Notes: generated from the sequence alone by a model not told the origin. DNA of 59,089 nt from an uncultured Bacilli bacterium (GCA_934179675.1 CAKPQS010000003.1:1-59089), one strand, 5' to 3'; positions 1 to 6,965 are shown, counted from the first letter of the stretch. Made by a program: numbers and translations.

Positions 1-697
1 GATATTGTCTTGTAGTATACATTTTTTTCTTGAATTGCATAGTAATATTACCAACATTAGTAGCACGAATAGTAATACTATTACCATTAACTTGGTATTC
101 AGCATTATTACTCATTATTACATCATAATTTGATAATACATTATTAGTATCAGTTAGTGTTATTTTATCACCAACTTTCATAGTAATTGTTTGACCATTA
201 AAGGATGGTTTTACATAATGACTATTAACTAAATTCATAATTGTATTTTTTTCAGCAGATACATCCATGTTTGTTCCTGCTCCCCATCTTTGAGTAGAGT
301 AAGAAATATTATAACTTCCTGCCTGTTCCCATAAAAGGGCTTGAGTTGCTAATCTATAATTTAATGTTTGATGATTTGGATAATCATAACCATAATAAGC
401 AATTAGTAACATTTTTAATTTTTGTTCATTAGAATAATTGGTATTAGACATATCACCAACTGTATAATTATTAGTTCCCTCTGGAACGCCAGGTTCGATA
501 CAATAAGCAACACGATCACCAAAATAATAATCTTGAGTATACCAACTATGAGCTGATTCATTTGGACTAGTTCTTGTCCAAAAGTAACCAGACTTATTCA
601 TTGTTAAAGTAGCTCCTTGGGCATATACAGATGTAGTAGAAACGCATCCAATTATGACTCCAAGTAGTAATAATAAATTTTTTATTTTATTTTTCAT
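1..697 (-). CDS. Secreted thioester-domain (TED/TQxA) surface protein, N-terminal part only
   Basis: The gene runs off the left edge; 232 codons are visible with no stop. It starts at an ATG preceded by GAGGAGG. Residues 1-26 form a signal peptide ending VYA. The rest resembles Gram-positive thioester adhesin domains: Cys66 lies in AYCIEPG and Gln119 in ATQALLWEQ, the Cys and Gln pair that in this family forms an internal thioester able to bond covalently to host amines. From about residue 165 a beta-rich Ig-like segment begins. Other adhesin domains and a wall anchor would lie outside the window. Its start overlaps the end of a small membrane protein gene by 11 bases, suggesting coupling. 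The motifs are seen directly; the thioester is inferred from the family. Confidence 0.75.
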   Translation of the reverse strand, partial: MKNKIKNLLLLLGVIIGCVSTTSVYAQGATLTMNKSGYFWTRTSPNESAHSWYTQDYYFGDRVAYCIEPGVPEGTNNYTVGDMSNTNYSNEQKLKMLLIAYYGYDYPNHQTLNYRLATQALLWEQAGSYNISYSTQRWGAGTNMDVSAEKNTIMNLVNSHYVKPSFNGQTITMKVGDKITLTDTNNVLSNYDVIMSNNAEYQVNGNSITIRATNVGNITMQFKKKMYTTRQY

Positions 698-809
698 TTT
701 CAATTATTTCCTCCTCTCGTGAAATTTTACTTGATAAGGCACAAGCAGACCATAAAAAAAGCACTAGTAAAATTAATAGTGCAATTCCAATAAATAATAA
801 TATTTTCAT
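687..809 (-). CDS. Small single-pass membrane protein, 40 residues
   Basis: The start is an ATG after TGGAGGAAAAA. Residues 3-25 are a hydrophobic segment (KILLFIGIALLILLVLFLW then CACAL-like residues), followed by a charged tail ending EEEIIENEK. The last 11 bases overlap the start of the thioester-adhesin gene, and that gene's ribosome binding site lies inside this coding sequence, so the two are probably co-translated. No family is recognised. The tail pattern resembles small membrane proteins common in accessory regions. The ribosome binding site and overlap favour a real gene, but its function is unknown. Confidence 0.5.
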   Translation of the reverse strand: MKILLFIGIALLILLVLFLWSACALSSKISREEEIIENEK

Positions 810-823
810 TTTTTCCTCCAAAA

Positions 824-848
824 TAAAAAAGACTAGAATATCTAATCT
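824..848 (-). terminator. Intrinsic terminator of the 842-1465 gene
   Basis: On the minus strand AGATTAGA pairs with TCTAGTCT (one G-U pair) around a 3-base loop, followed by a run of T. The stem overlaps the stop codon of the upstream gene. It would separate that gene from the small membrane protein and adhesin genes. Confidence 0.6.
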
Positions 849-1465
849 TTATACTTATTACAATTTCCAGATGAACAATTAATATATAAATATTCACCTA
901 AAACTGTACCTTGACCATCAACAACATCCATACACCAACTATTAATAATATCAACTGTATCTTTCAAAGAAATTCTTTCACTAGCAGAAAGACAAGCATC
1001 CATAGAACTATATTCGATTTTACCTTTATGAAAAGAATAATTAAAATCATTTGGATTAGGAATACCAATATAGGAATCATTATTTTCTTTTACAGTTTCT
1101 TCTTTAATTTGATTATTATTAGATTGTGATTGATTTTGTTGATTATTATTTTGTTTTATTCCATTTGAATTATTTGATGTAGTGGAAGTAGTAGAAGTGT
1201 TAGAAGATACTTTATTTTCTTTTATATCTTCCTTAGGGTTTTCTACAACATCAACACTTTCATTTTTCTCTTTTAGTAATTCTTTTTGATTTTCTGTTTT
1301 TTCTGGAATATCTTTTTGTTTTAATTTTTCTTTGGATTCTGTATTGCTAGTAGAATTTTTTGATAAGTTATTTTTACTAGAATTGATTTTACCAATAAAG
1401 ATAAAAGTAGTAGTTAATATCACTATTATAGCAATAATGCTAATTTTAAACATTTTTGATTTCAT
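842..1465 (-). CDS. Membrane-anchored protein with low-complexity stalk and four-cysteine C-terminal domain
   Basis: 207 residues; start ATG after AGGTGATATT with a strong promoter at 1484-1512. Residues 7-26 are a membrane segment. Residues 28-130 are a Lys/Glu/Ser/Asn/Gln-rich stalk of low complexity, typical of a spacer across the cell wall. The last 75 residues form a compact domain with four cysteines (DACLS, SWCMD, INCSS, GNCNK), which could form disulfides outside the cell. No family is recognised. It lies in the accessory block with the thioester adhesin, so a surface role is plausible but unproven. Confidence 0.6.
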   Translation of the reverse strand: MKSKMFKISIIAIIVILTTTFIFIGKINSSKNNLSKNSTSNTESKEKLKQKDIPEKTENQKELLKEKNESVDVVENPKEDIKENKVSSNTSTTSTTSNNSNGIKQNNNQQNQSQSNNNQIKEETVKENNDSYIGIPNPNDFNYSFHKGKIEYSSMDACLSASERISLKDTVDIINSWCMDVVDGQGTVLGEYLYINCSSGNCNKYKD

Positions 1466-1483
1466 AATATCACCTTTGTTTGA

Positions 1484-1512
1484 ATGATATACTACCTAAA
1501 AACTTTTGTCAA
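1484..1512 (-). promoter_or_regulatory. SigA-type promoter TTGACA-17-TATCAT
   Basis: TTGACA (1512-1507), a 17-base spacer and TATCAT (1489-1484) lie just upstream of the ribosome binding site of the 842-1465 gene. AATGAT before the -35 box and ATCATT at the -10 box form an inverted pair. The same arrangement recurs at 3971-3999. Confidence 0.75.
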
Positions 1513-1563
1513 ATCATTAAGAATTACCATTTACGCAATCATAAAACCACCTCCTTTAATGCA

Positions 1564-1590
1564 ATAAAAAAAGTTGCATTTCTACAACTT
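1564..1590 (-). terminator. Intrinsic terminator of the 1582-2118 gene
   Basis: AAGTTG and CAACTT pair around a short loop on the minus strand, followed by seven T. The stem overlaps the last codons of the gene. Confidence 0.7.
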
Positions 1591-2118
1591 AAATTCTTTC
1601 ATAAATTTTTCAAACTTTTCTTCCTCGTTAGGATCAGCAAATCCGTCATCATCATTATATACTTCTATATCTAAGGCACAAGCAAATTTCACAATACAAC
1701 TTTTCTTGATTGGCAACAACCCACAATAAGAGCATCCAATCTCTTTATAAGCTCTATACTCTGGTTCTTGTCTATATAAACAAATTGTATAATAAATTAA
1801 TTCTTCTTGACTAAAGTGCTTAGTTATAGAGCAAATCTTTTTGGATAATGTTTGATATTCTGTATCATTATCTATAAATGCATCTAATTTAGTGTAATCA
1901 TTAATACCTTTTGTTCTTTCATCAACAAAAATATATTTATAGGTACTAGTAATTTTTATAGGCATTTCACAATAATTTTTACTTTTTAATTTTCTATATT
2001 TTTTCATAAACATACAGACACGATAGAAAGTTCTTTCTATATCATAGTCTAATAAATCAAATTTAGATAATAGTTCATTATCCAATATATCTTCTTTTTC
2101 TTGTATTGTGTTATTCAT
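1582..2118 (-). CDS. Hypothetical protein, weakly ArpU/sigma-region-4-like
   Basis: 178 residues; start ATG after GGAGGGTTAAA. The N-terminal 130 residues are helical and charged with no motif I recognise. Around residues 118-155 a segment with the order FSQEELIYYTICLY, then YKEIGCSYCGLL, then KKSCIVKFACALDIEV resembles the C-terminal DNA-binding part of ArpU-type phage late regulators (a helix-turn-helix ending in an A-L-x-I-E helix). The similarity is by eye and weak. The acidic tail ends in EEEKFEKFMKEFKL. The gene sits alone between terminators in the accessory block. If it is ArpU-like, that supports a phage-derived origin. Confidence 0.4.
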   Translation of the reverse strand: MNNTIQEKEDILDNELLSKFDLLDYDIERTFYRVCMFMKKYRKLKSKNYCEMPIKITSTYKYIFVDERTKGINDYTKLDAFIDNDTEYQTLSKKICSITKHFSQEELIYYTICLYRQEPEYRAYKEIGCSYCGLLPIKKSCIVKFACALDIEVYNDDDGFADPNEEEKFEKFMKEFKL

Positions 2119-2152
2119 TTTAACCCTCCAACTTGAATATAGCCAATAGAAA

Positions 2153-2205
2153 AGGAGATGCTTATAAGGGGAATTTAACCCTATATAAGTATCTCCTCGT
2201 TTTTT
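2153..2205 (+). repeat. Long inverted repeat, terminator-like on the plus strand
   Basis: AGGAGATGCTTATAAGGGG pairs with the imperfect complement CCCTATATAAGTATCTCCT across a 7-base loop, then CGTTTTTT follows on the plus strand. No plus-strand gene feeds into it. On the minus strand it is followed by TTTTCT and lies in the leader of the 1582-2118 gene, so it may act as an attenuator. Its position between a small frame and that gene fits either reading. Confidence 0.5.
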
Positions 2206-2258
2206 AGAGAAACTAAATTTAAGTTATAAACACTAAAATAAGATTTATGATTTTGCAT
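2181..2258 (-). CDS. Possible 25-codon leader peptide
   Basis: An ATG preceded by AAGGTGATAACT opens a 25-codon frame (begins MQNHKSYFSV, ends EEILI) whose stop lies inside the arm of the inverted repeat at 2153-2197. The good ribosome binding site and the position before a hairpin fit a leader peptide. No homologue is recognised and chance is possible. Confidence 0.25.
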   Translation of the reverse strand: MQNHKSYFSVYNLNLVSLKNEEILI

Positions 2259-2263
2259 AGTTA

Positions 2264-2282
2264 TCACCTTACCTTAAGGTGA
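2264..2282. promoter_or_regulatory. 8-3-8 inverted repeat, possible operator
   Basis: TCACCTTA, CCT, TAAGGTGA is a perfect 8-base dyad. It overlaps the ribosome binding site (AAGGTGAT) of the small frame at 2181-2258, so it could bind a repressor or fold in RNA to hide the site. Confidence 0.3.
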
Positions 2283-2455
2283 AGTCATCAAATACTACCA
2301 CAATCACTTCACACATAACAAAAATTTTTCTTTTTCCAAATATTGGCTATTATTCTAATATTTTTATTTATTATTGTCAATGGCTTTTATCAAAAAAACT
2401 AACAATAAAAAAAAGATGACTTGTTTCTTTCGATACAATTCATCGATTTTACTAT

Positions 2456-2483
2456 ATTTTACCACTTGACTTTTATAAGTCAA
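2456..2483 (-). promoter_or_regulatory. Possible promoter TTGACT-16-TAAAAT
   Basis: TTGACT and TAAAAT are spaced by 16 bases on the minus strand and face the small frame and the 1582-2118 gene. The -35 box is one arm of the TTGACTT/AAGTCAA inverted repeat. Confidence 0.3.
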
Positions 2484-2489
2484 TGATTA

Positions 2490-2534
2490 AATTTTTCTTT
2501 TTTTTCTTTTTTTTTCTTTTTTTTTCTTTTTTTT
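2490..2534. repeat. Tandem C(T)9 tract with 9-10 base period
   Basis: Cytosines at 2497, 2506, 2516 and 2526 interrupt an otherwise pure T-tract on the plus strand, giving about four units in step with the DNA helix turn. It lies directly after the stop codon of the 2540-2881 gene. Such tracts are prone to slippage and give unusual DNA structure. Confidence 0.7.
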
Positions 2535-2539
2535 ACTAA

Positions 2540-2881
2540 TTATAAATCTCGCACTAAATCTTCAATTTTTTCTTTAGAAAAGGTAGATGCTTCAAGTATC
2601 ATCTTATCATAATAAGTATTAGCATCTTTTTCATCAAAGAATGTTTTTAAATTAAATTTCCCATATAAATCATCTGTTTTTTTATCTTGAATAAGCATAT
2701 ATACAACATATTCATTATTATTAAGATTACTAGCATTAGAAGTAATAATTATCATAACAATACTTACTATATAAGAATCTAATTCTATTTCTTTATGTTT
2801 ATTTGTTGAATTAACTTTAATATTTTTTAATTCACTTATGATATCCCTTTTTGATTCTACATTTTTATTAACTACTCTCAT
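2540..2881 (-). CDS. Hypothetical protein, 113 residues
   Basis: I chose the ATG at 2881 because GAGGTG lies five bases before it; a TTG twelve bases upstream has no binding site. The protein begins MRVVNKNVESKRD. Residues 35-55 hold a moderately hydrophobic strand (YIVSIVMIIITS), and the rest is charged and probably alpha/beta. The C-terminus carries a helix with FFDEKDANTYYDKMI. No family is recognised. It is followed by the phased T-tract. Base composition matches its neighbours. Confidence 0.5.
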   Translation of the reverse strand: MRVVNKNVESKRDIISELKNIKVNSTNKHKEIELDSYIVSIVMIIITSNASNLNNNEYVVYMLIQDKKTDDLYGKFNLKTFFDEKDANTYYDKMILEASTFSKEKIEDLVRDL

Positions 2882-2966
2882 AATGCACCTCAAAACTTAA
2901 TTTACTATTATTATACACAATTATTAAAAGAAAGAAATACTTTCATAAAATATTTCTTTATAATTT

Positions 2967-3215
2967 TTAATTAGCATTGATTTTTTTACTGAAACGATTA
3001 ATAACTTTGTTACATGATTCTTCTATCATTGCATATACTAAAAAAGGCAATATTGCAACTGATAATAATGCTTCGATAAATAATGGACATCCTGTCATTG
3101 AAAAAGGAGATGCTTCTAAGGTATATCCTAAATTTGTATCAAAATATAATCCTTTAATTAGGAATACTAGAAATATAAATGCTCCCAATATACTTATTGT
3201 TTTTTTTATACTCAT
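2967..3215 (-). CDS. Small two-pass membrane protein, 82 residues
   Basis: Start ATG after GGTGGTGAAATAAA. Two hydrophobic segments (about residues 5-25 and 46-64) flank a short loop containing a single Cys (MTGCPLF). The C-terminal tail is basic (NRFSKKINAN), consistent with cytoplasmic ends. A promoter candidate lies at 3261-3288, divergent from the XRE gene at 3371. No function is recognised. Confidence 0.5.
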   Translation of the reverse strand: MSIKKTISILGAFIFLVFLIKGLYFDTNLGYTLEASPFSMTGCPLFIEALLSVAILPFLVYAMIEESCNKVINRFSKKINAN

Positions 3216-3260
3216 TTTATTTCACCACCAAACTATTTAAGATTTACTACATATATTAAT

Positions 3261-3288
3261 ATGATAACCGATTTCTATAAAAAATCAA
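3261..3288 (-). promoter_or_regulatory. Promoter candidate TTGATT-16-TATCAT
   Basis: TTGATT (3288-3283) and TATCAT (3266-3261) lie upstream of the small membrane protein at 2967-3215. The gap is shared with the divergent XRE gene, so that protein could control it. Confidence 0.45.
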
Positions 3289-3370
3289 CACTTTTACCTT
3301 AAACAGTTGTGCAAAAGACAATTATTTAACACTTGTATAAAATAAATTGTAGAAAGTGAGGTAAGATTTT

Positions 3371-3649
3371 ATGAATAATAGTCGTGAAATACTATCAATG
3401 AATTTAAAATATTATAGACAAAAATATAACTTATCTCAAGAAAAGTTTGCTGAGAAAGTTGGAAGTAATTTAGTTTATATAAATGAATTAGAAAATTGTA
3501 AGAGGAAACCTACAATTGAAATGCTTGATAAAATAGCAGAAGGTATGAACAAAAATATTGATCGTAAGTTAAAAATGACTGCATCAGATTTACTAAAATA
3601 CGATAAAACTCATAGAACTACATTTAATAGAATTGATGAAAGAAAATAA
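3371..3649 (+). CDS. XRE-family helix-turn-helix DNA-binding protein
   Basis: 92 residues; start ATG after GTGAGGTAAGATTTT. Residues 10-65 form a Cro/C1-type HTH: LKYYRQKYNLSQEKFAEKVG, then YINELENCKRKPTIEMLDKIAEG. The short tail has no further domain, so it is a small repressor or regulator of the phage and integrative-element type. It is the only plus-strand gene in the accessory block and is divergent from 2967-3215. Its binding site is unknown; the AATGAT/ATCATT promoters nearby are candidates. Confidence 0.8.
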   Translation: MNNSREILSMNLKYYRQKYNLSQEKFAEKVGSNLVYINELENCKRKPTIEMLDKIAEGMNKNIDRKLKMTASDLLKYDKTHRTTFNRIDERK

Positions 3650-3673
3650 GATTTGTTTTCTTTTTATTTTATA

Positions 3674-3949
3674 TTAATCTAAATTATAAAAATCAAGTGT
3701 TTCTAAATTGTTAACTCTAATATTATATTTTATATCTAATAGTGCAATAGCATTATTTTTTATTTGCTCTAAATCTTTTTTTGAATATCTAATCTTGTGT
3801 AGACTTTTAAATATTTCACTAGCACTTATATTATGATATTTATAATTTGAAAATTGATAATTTAAAAGCAACAAATGTGCTAGCAATTCAGTATCATATA
3901 ATTTTTTGATTCTTTTTTCATCTCTTAGAAATAACTTATCCATACTCAT
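3674..3949 (-). CDS. Hypothetical protein, 91 residues, last gene of the accessory block
   Basis: Start ATG with GGAGG seven bases upstream and a consensus promoter at 3971-3999. The protein is helical and mildly basic: residues 10-35 (KRIKKLYDTELLAHLLLLNY) and 45-75 (SEIFKSLHKIRYSKKDLEQI) could form helical hairpins. No family is recognised. It is the gene nearest the junction with the interrupted SpoVD-like gene; small proteins in that position of mobile elements are sometimes excision factors, but nothing in the sequence shows that here. It converges with the XRE gene. Confidence 0.5.
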   Translation of the reverse strand: MSMDKLFLRDEKRIKKLYDTELLAHLLLLNYQFSNYKYHNISASEIFKSLHKIRYSKKDLEQIKNNAIALLDIKYNIRVNNLETLDFYNLD

Positions 3950-3970
3950 AAAAAATCCTCCATTGAGTGA

Positions 3971-3999
3971 ATGATAGCTCCAATAAAAATGTTTGTCAA
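3971..3999 (-). promoter_or_regulatory. SigA-type promoter TTGACA-17-TATCAT
   Basis: TTGACA (3999-3994) and TATCAT (3976-3971) precede the 3674-3949 gene. The block AATGATTTGACAAA upstream and TATCATTCA downstream is shared with the promoter at 1484-1512, pointing to common control of both genes. Confidence 0.75.
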
Positions 4000-4045
4000 A
4001 TCATTATTCTTTATGCATATTTACACCAAATATGAATATCATTAA

Positions 4046-4954
4046 TTAGGTATCGCTTTCGGGTGGTACAATATTAAAAGTCGAACCTGGCTCATAAGTC
4101 ATCCAAACAGGCAAATTGCGATTAATGGTTTCAATATCATAATCTTTATAACTACTAGGATCAAAACTAGGTCTTGAAGCCATAGCCAGTATTTCCCCAG
4201 TTTTAGGATTCATTACAATGCCTAAAGCATGTTCTGGATCATATTTACTAACAGCATTATTAAGTTCTCTCTCCAAAGATTTTTGAATATCTAAATTAAT
4301 AGTTAAAGTCATATTAATACCATCGGTAGGTTTCACATAAACCTCTGAAAGTTCAAGTTTTTTACCCTTGGCATCAGAATAATATTTAATCGCACCATAT
4401 GCTCCCGTTAAATATTTATCATACATTAACTCAAGACCACTTAATCCCTGATTATCAACACCAACAAAACCAATTGTTTGGCTAAGCATTGACCCATATA
4501 AATAATTCCTTTTTGCTTCTTTCAAAAGATAAACACCAGAAAGTTTTAAATTATCAATTTTATCAGCAATATCAAATGATAATTTTCTTCCCTCTGGATG
4601 TACTCTCTCAATCGAAGAATGCTTATTAACATGTTTATACATTTCATCATAATCAACTTTTAAAATATCCGCTAATTTTTTAGCCGTATCTTCCTTATTC
4701 TCAATTTGATTAGGAATTAACACTAAAGAAACAGTAGTCGTATTATTAACCAAAACATTACCATTTGCATCATAAATAACACCCCTATTACCCTCAATAG
4801 GTAAATTACGACTCCATAAGCTATTAGCGCTCTTACTTAATTTTTTATAACTAAACACCTGTACATAAAATATTTTACCTATAATCAAAAATGTAATAAG
4901 TATAAATATCAAACCAACTATCTTAATTCTTATATGTATATTTTTAAAAAACAT
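4046..4954 (-). pseudogene. SpoVD/FtsI-like class B penicillin-binding protein, 5' part, cut at the active site
   Basis: 302 residues from an ATG after GGTGAATAAT; full family members have about 550-700. Residues 10-30 are the membrane anchor. The dimerisation domain follows, with NRGVIYDANGNVL and the usual pedestal region (GFVGVDNQGLSGLE). The transpeptidase domain starts at about residue 215 (TINLDIQKSLE) and stops at YEPGSTFN: the catalytic SxxK should read STFK, but Lys is Asn, and after IVPPESDT a stop follows. About 250 residues with the SxN and KTG motifs are missing. The reading frame is intact up to the break, so the loss looks recent or reversible. Known members make septal or spore-cortex peptidoglycan. 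Confidence 0.8.
4055..4085. other. Junction between SpoVD-like gene and accessory DNA (possible attachment site)
   Basis: On the minus strand the sequence follows the SpoVD family up to the serine codon (TCG, 4084-4082) and the Phe codon, then departs at the Lys position (AAT, 4075-4073). The boundary therefore lies near 4073-4079. The accessory side begins ATATTGTACCACCC. No repeat of this site is seen within the window; the other end would lie left of position 1. Confidence 0.55.
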
Positions 4955-4980
4955 ATTATTCACCATTTAAAATATATGCA

Positions 4981-5004
4981 AAAAAGAATAGAATAACCTA
5001 TTCC
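4981..5004 (-). terminator. Intrinsic terminator after tgt
   Basis: GAATAG and CTATTC pair around GTTATT, followed by six T on the minus strand. It separates tgt from the interrupted SpoVD-like gene. Confidence 0.65.
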
Positions 5005-5029
5005 TTTACTATAAAATTTATATCAATAT

Positions 5030-6139
5030 CTATTTTAAATTATTATAGTTCTTCTCAAACTCATTTTTATATTCAAGTAAATTATCATTATCAATTGCAA
5101 CTCTAATATCTTCACATAATTTAACCAAAAAACGAATATTATGTATTGAGAGTAACCTACCACCTAAAGCTTCATTTGAAGTAATCAAATGTCTAATATA
5201 AGCTTTAGTATAGTGAGTGCAAGTATAACAATCACAAGTTTCATCAACAGGACTAAAATCTTCCTTGAATTTTAAATTCTTTAAATTAATTCTACCATGC
5301 CTAGTAAAAGCATTACCATGTCTTGCAAGTCTTGTAGGCAAAACACAGTCAAACATATCAACGCCCCTAACAACACCATCAAGAATATCAAGTGGTTCAC
5401 CAACACCCATCAAATATCTAGGCTTATCTAAAGGCAAATAAGGAATTGAATAATCAATCATCTTGTGCATTGTTTCTTTATCTTCACCAACTGAAGTTCC
5501 ACCAATAGAATAACCATCAAAATTCATCTTTACTGTTTCTACAGCTGATAACTTGCGCAAATCTTCATATTCTCCACCTTGAACTATACCAAACAATGAT
5601 TGATTATCATTATTAAAGACATCTTTTCCCCTTTTAGCCCATCTTAAAGTTCTTTCAACCGAATTTTTCATATACTCGTAAGATGCTGGATATGGTGGAC
5701 ATTCATCAAAAGACATTGCAATATCGCTATCAAGTAAATTTTGAACTCTAATAGATTCTTCTGGCGTTAAAAATAAACTACTACCATCAATATGACTCTT
5801 AAATTTAACACCTTCTTCAGAAATATCTTTCTTTTTTGCTAAAGAAAAGACTTGAAATCCACCAGAATCTGTTAAAATTGGACCATCATAATTCATAAAT
5901 TTATGTAACCCACCAGCCTTATTTACAATTTCAGCACCAGGTCTTAACCACAAATGATAAGTATTTGATAAAATAACTGCACACTTTTCTTTTTTTAATT
6001 CTTCCGGTGTAAGTAATTTTACATTAGCAAGTGTTCCAACAGGCATAAACATTGGTGTTTCAAAAGTACCATAATTTGTTTTTAAAAAGCCATGCCTTGC
6101 TTTACCACTTTGTTTTATTAATTCATATTTAACCTTCAT
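5030..6139 (-). CDS. tgt: Queuine/preQ1 tRNA-guanosine transglycosylase
   Basis: 369 residues, normal for the bacterial enzyme, which swaps guanine 34 for preQ1 in tRNAs with GUN anticodons. Start ATG after TTGGAGGAATATT. Asp91 in LTDSGGFQVF and Asp264 in GVDMFDCVLPTR are the catalytic pair; GGTSVGE is the usual substrate loop; the zinc site CDCYTC with a downstream His lies near residues 305-335. It is last in the leftward run of housekeeping genes and is flanked by terminators on both sides, so it may have its own transcript. preQ1 synthesis genes are not in the window. Confidence 0.96.
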   Translation of the reverse strand: MKVKYELIKQSGKARHGFLKTNYGTFETPMFMPVGTLANVKLLTPEELKKEKCAVILSNTYHLWLRPGAEIVNKAGGLHKFMNYDGPILTDSGGFQVFSLAKKKDISEEGVKFKSHIDGSSLFLTPEESIRVQNLLDSDIAMSFDECPPYPASYEYMKNSVERTLRWAKRGKDVFNNDNQSLFGIVQGGEYEDLRKLSAVETVKMNFDGYSIGGTSVGEDKETMHKMIDYSIPYLPLDKPRYLMGVGEPLDILDGVVRGVDMFDCVLPTRLARHGNAFTRHGRINLKNLKFKEDFSPVDETCDCYTCTHYTKAYIRHLITSNEALGGRLLSIHNIRFLVKLCEDIRVAIDNDNLLEYKNEFEKNYNNLK

Positions 6140-6150
6140 AATATTCCTCC

Positions 6151-6186
6151 AAAAAAACTGATAATATTATATCATTTATCAGTTTT
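6151..6186 (-). terminator. Terminator between tdk and tgt
   Basis: AAACTGATAA and TTATCAGTTT form a 10-base stem followed by seven T. The loop contains TGATATAAT, an extended -10 sequence that could start the tgt transcript. Confidence 0.7.
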
Positions 6187-6191
6187 AAATT

Positions 6192-6965
6192 CTATCTTTT
6201 CTTAATTAATTTATTTATTTTTTTTCTTTCTTCATTTATTTTAATACCATATACAAATTCACGATAATGTTCAGGACAAAGTGATATATATGTTACATTA
6301 TCTTTTTCATCAATCGCAACTTGATCACCATCATTTACATATCTACCATTAACAAGTCTAGCATTATGTAAAGCTTTTTTACCACAAATACAAACAGTTG
6401 TTAATTCTTCTAAACTATTAGCATATCTAAACAATGCTTCACTTCCTGGAAATAAATTACCTTTAAAATCAGTTCTAAGTCCAAAACATATAACAGGAAT
6501 ATCCAAAATTACAGTTATGTCTGATAACTCTTTTACTTGTTTTTCAGTTAAAAACTGTGCTTCATCTATTAAAATAGCAGAAAGAATTTTATCAAATTTA
6601 TTATCATAATTTTTTTCAATCAAATACTCATTAATAGTATTATAAATCAAATTAATTTTCTCTGGATCCTTTTCAATTTTTTTTATTTTTCTTAATAATT
6701 CTCCAGTATCAGTATATTCCCCATTATTTTTCTTTAAATAATCAACAACTAAATCATATATATTCATATTTGGTGCAAGCAAATAATCGACTTTTCTCGA
6801 ATCTTTCATACCACGTGCAACTATCCTATCATCACCTTTTGTATCAAGTGATGGTTTCATAAGTAACACATTCATTCCTCTTTCATTGTAATTATGAGCA
6901 ACCTGTAAAAGGTTTGAGCTCTTACCTGCATTCATAGGTGAATACCTGAATCTAAGTGATGCCAT
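6192..6965 (-). CDS. tdk: Thymidine kinase, type II, with an unusual internal insertion
   Basis: The enzyme phosphorylates thymidine in nucleotide salvage. The P-loop SPMNAGKSS is at residues 9-17, the Walker B ILIDEAQFL near 132-140, and the zinc-ribbon half-sites CIC (near 191) and LCPEH (near 229) follow. At 257 residues it is about 60 longer than typical members. The extra length lies at about residues 65-125, between the KVDY strand and DEAQ, and is lysine- and asparagine-rich (EYTDTGELLRKIKKIEK). Start ATG after AGGAGGGTAAAAT. It lies between xerD and tgt. Confidence 0.93.
   Translation of the reverse strand: MASLRFRYSPMNAGKSSNLLQVAHNYNERGMNVLLMKPSLDTKGDDRIVARGMKDSRKVDYLLAPNMNIYDLVVDYLKKNNGEYTDTGELLRKIKKIEKDPEKINLIYNTINEYLIEKNYDNKFDKILSAILIDEAQFLTEKQVKELSDITVILDIPVICFGLRTDFKGNLFPGSEALFRYANSLEELTTVCICGKKALHNARLVNGRYVNDGDQVAIDEKDNVTYISLCPEHYREFVYGIKINEERKKINKLIKKR

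Larger units (their letters stand above)
2119..2539. other. 421-base stretch without a recognised gene, rich in inverted repeats
   Basis: This gap holds a long inverted repeat (2153-2197), a possible 25-codon reading frame (2181-2258), an 8-3-8 inverted repeat (2264-2282), a 7-4-7 inverted repeat TTGACTT/AAGTCAA (2466-2483) and a phased T-tract (2490-2534). The density of structured elements upstream of the 1582-2118 gene suggests a regulated leader or an element boundary. Confidence 0.5.

Noticed and set aside
2490..2534. T-rich periodic tract as a CRISPR or coding repeat
   Set aside because: Units are nearly pure T with single C and have no spacers; on the other strand it is a pure purine tract with no gene signals.
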